6,060 nt of DNA. Origin: Campylobacteraceae bacterium (GTDB lineage Bacteria > Campylobacterota > Campylobacteria > Campylobacterales > Sulfurovaceae). The position numbers and the translations under genes are program-made. Shown piece by piece: positions 5,552 through 6,060 of the stretch. Numbering within the stretch: position 1 is the first letter of the stretch; each line of letters opens with the position of its first letter. The notes under the pieces are model-generated. The model ran no database searches. It saw only the letters and a program-made list of their open reading frames with translations, and was not told the origin of the DNA. The stretch covers positions 1 to 6,060 of the forward strand of contig JALUKJ010000003.1 of the NCBI GenBank assembly GCA_027056615.1. The letters are read 5' to 3'.

Positions 5552-5887
5552 TTATTTACTTTCGTAAAATATGTAAGAGGTAGAGTAATCTGAAAATTCA
5601 AAATAGACTTTCTGCTCTCCTGCATCTTTTTTACCATTAAAGTTTTTGTCATCATATCCATATCCAAAACGGTAAGGACGTTGAGTATCTACATCTGTTC
5701 CAGAAGCAGTGGTGAGTTTGTCAATTTCAATAAACCGTTTGACCAATTTATTTCCTGCATAAACATCAAGTGTTCCATTTGTTCCTGTCCAATTTTGAAT
5801 TGAACGGCTAAGTTTATTTTGCGTCTCTTGAGTACAGGCTGTAAAAAGAACTAAAAAAGCACTAAGAATTAAGAGTTTTAATTTCAT
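5552..5887 (-). CDS. Small lipoprotein with EF-hand-like loop
   Basis: This 111-residue protein is not assigned to a family. It begins MKLKLLILSAFLVLFTAC, a type II signal peptide with a lipobox ending at C18 (FTAC; Phe at -3 is tolerated but not ideal), so it should be lipid-anchored. With T at +2 rather than Asp, the outer membrane is the likely destination. Residues 80-91 read DKNFNGKKDAGE, which fits the 12-residue calcium loop with D1, N3, N5, G6, D9 and E12. The region around it is aromatic and beta-rich (PYRFGYGY; KVYFEFSDYSTSYIFYE), suggesting a compact beta domain. I start at the ATG at 5885-5887, with GGAGG six bases before it; a TTG one codon upstream is not needed. That GGAGG is the arm of a hairpin. 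The gene leads ridA by 29 bases. Confidence 0.75.
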   Translation of the reverse strand: MKLKLLILSAFLVLFTACTQETQNKLSRSIQNWTGTNGTLDVYAGNKLVKRFIEIDKLTTASGTDVDTQRPYRFGYGYDDKNFNGKKDAGEQKVYFEFSDYSTSYIFYESK

Positions 5888-5985
5888 CAAAAACCTCCAA
5901 GGAAACCTCGTCCATAATCTGTGATTTGGACGAGGAGGAATTGGAGGAGCTTGTTATTGTTTAATATTTGCGATTGAGTAAGCAT
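5887..5985 (-). CDS. Possible 32-codon leader ORF coupled to the lipoprotein gene
   Basis: An ATG at 5983-5985 has AAAGGAG six bases upstream, as good a Shine-Dalgarno as any in the window. It opens 32 codons ending in a TGA that overlaps the lipoprotein ATG (TGATG). The peptide starts MLTQSQILNNNKLLQFLLVQ and ends GRGFLGGF; it has no recognisable family. Its first 32 bases overlap the end of the upstream gene in another frame, and the remainder crosses the nested hairpin. Translating it would melt that hairpin and free the lipoprotein's Shine-Dalgarno. It may instead be chance, since its final Gly codons come from the hairpin arm itself. There is no homology evidence. Confidence 0.3.
   Translation of the reverse strand: MLTQSQILNNNKLLQFLLVQITDYGRGFLGGF
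5889..5947 (-). terminator. Nested hairpin with T-run, masking the lipoprotein Shine-Dalgarno
   Basis: Three nested inverted repeats share a centre: outer 7 bp (CCTCCAA 5894-5900 with TTGGAGG 5941-5947), middle 8 bp perfect and GC-rich (CCTCGTCC 5906-5913 with GGACGAGG 5928-5935), and inner 4 bp (5916-5919 with 5923-5926) around a 3-base loop. In minus-strand RNA the outer arm ends in GGAGG followed by U5 (5893-5889), the form of an intrinsic terminator for the upstream gene. The same GGAGG is the lipoprotein's ribosome binding site, so the fold either ends transcription or hides the site. It is much richer in GC than its surroundings. Confidence 0.7.
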
Positions 5986-6060
5986 ACCCATCTCCTTTCT
6001 GTATTGTTTTACAATATTTGTGATTAATACCTTGGATTGTACCTGTATTGATTGTGATAT
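5954..6060 (-). CDS. 3' end of an unidentified gene (runs off the window)
   Basis: A minus-strand frame is open from the window edge to a TAA at 5954-5956, giving the last 34 complete codons of a protein. The visible tail includes GINHKYCKTIQKGDGYAYSI and then ends in ANIKQ. It has mixed, non-repetitive composition that looks like real protein, with one cysteine. I do not recognise a family from so little. The nested hairpin starts 6 bases after its stop and probably terminates or attenuates its transcript before the lipoprotein gene. Confidence 0.6.
   Translation of the reverse strand, partial: ITINTGTIQGINHKYCKTIQKGDGYAYSIANIKQ

Overview
The window is AT-rich chromosomal DNA with tightly packed, mostly minus-strand housekeeping genes. 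It looks like a free-living member of the Campylobacterota (former Epsilonproteobacteria), in the Sulfurimonas/Sulfurovum range. I base this on base composition, the MetY subtype (SKYTTGQG around the PLP lysine, similar to the Campylobacter enzyme as I remember it), the metX-xseB-nitrilase-like cluster, and -10 elements without recognisable -35 boxes. The genus cannot be fixed from the sequence alone. There is no sign of phage, IS, tRNA, rRNA or CRISPR.

Layout. Positions 1-69 are a short intergenic stretch with small palindromes. A minus-strand operon follows, read right to left: metX (start 2192), xseB, then a nitrilase-superfamily gene whose catalytic cysteine position is glycine. xseB's ribosome binding site overlaps the metX stop codon, and xseB and the nitrilase-like gene are joined by a TAATG overlap. 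A 149-bp divergent intergenic region separates metX from a plus-strand gene for an exported DsbC/DsbG-like thioredoxin-fold protein. That gene runs head-on into metY. The two stop codons share a TTAA, and an imperfect hairpin in the end of the dsb-like gene has a T-run on each strand, so it may terminate both transcripts.

The right half is a minus-strand series, read right to left: the 3' end of an unidentified gene, a strong nested hairpin, a small lipoprotein with an EF-hand-like loop, ridA, a membrane-anchored transglutaminase-like protein, and metY. metY has its own -10 (TATAAT) inside a dyad that also covers its ribosome binding site.

Function. MetX (homoserine O-acyltransferase) and MetY (O-acetylhomoserine sulfhydrylase) together make homocysteine directly from homoserine and sulfide, the direct-sulfhydrylation route to methionine, which fits a sulfide-exposed lifestyle. 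RidA removes reactive enamine/imine intermediates released by PLP enzymes, so its place two genes upstream of metY is suggestive. The most unusual features are the nitrilase-like protein lacking its nucleophile, and the hairpin before the lipoprotein gene. That hairpin combines a terminator-like structure, a sequestered Shine-Dalgarno sequence and an overlapping 32-codon ORF ending in TGATG. I did not find a clear new multi-gene system.
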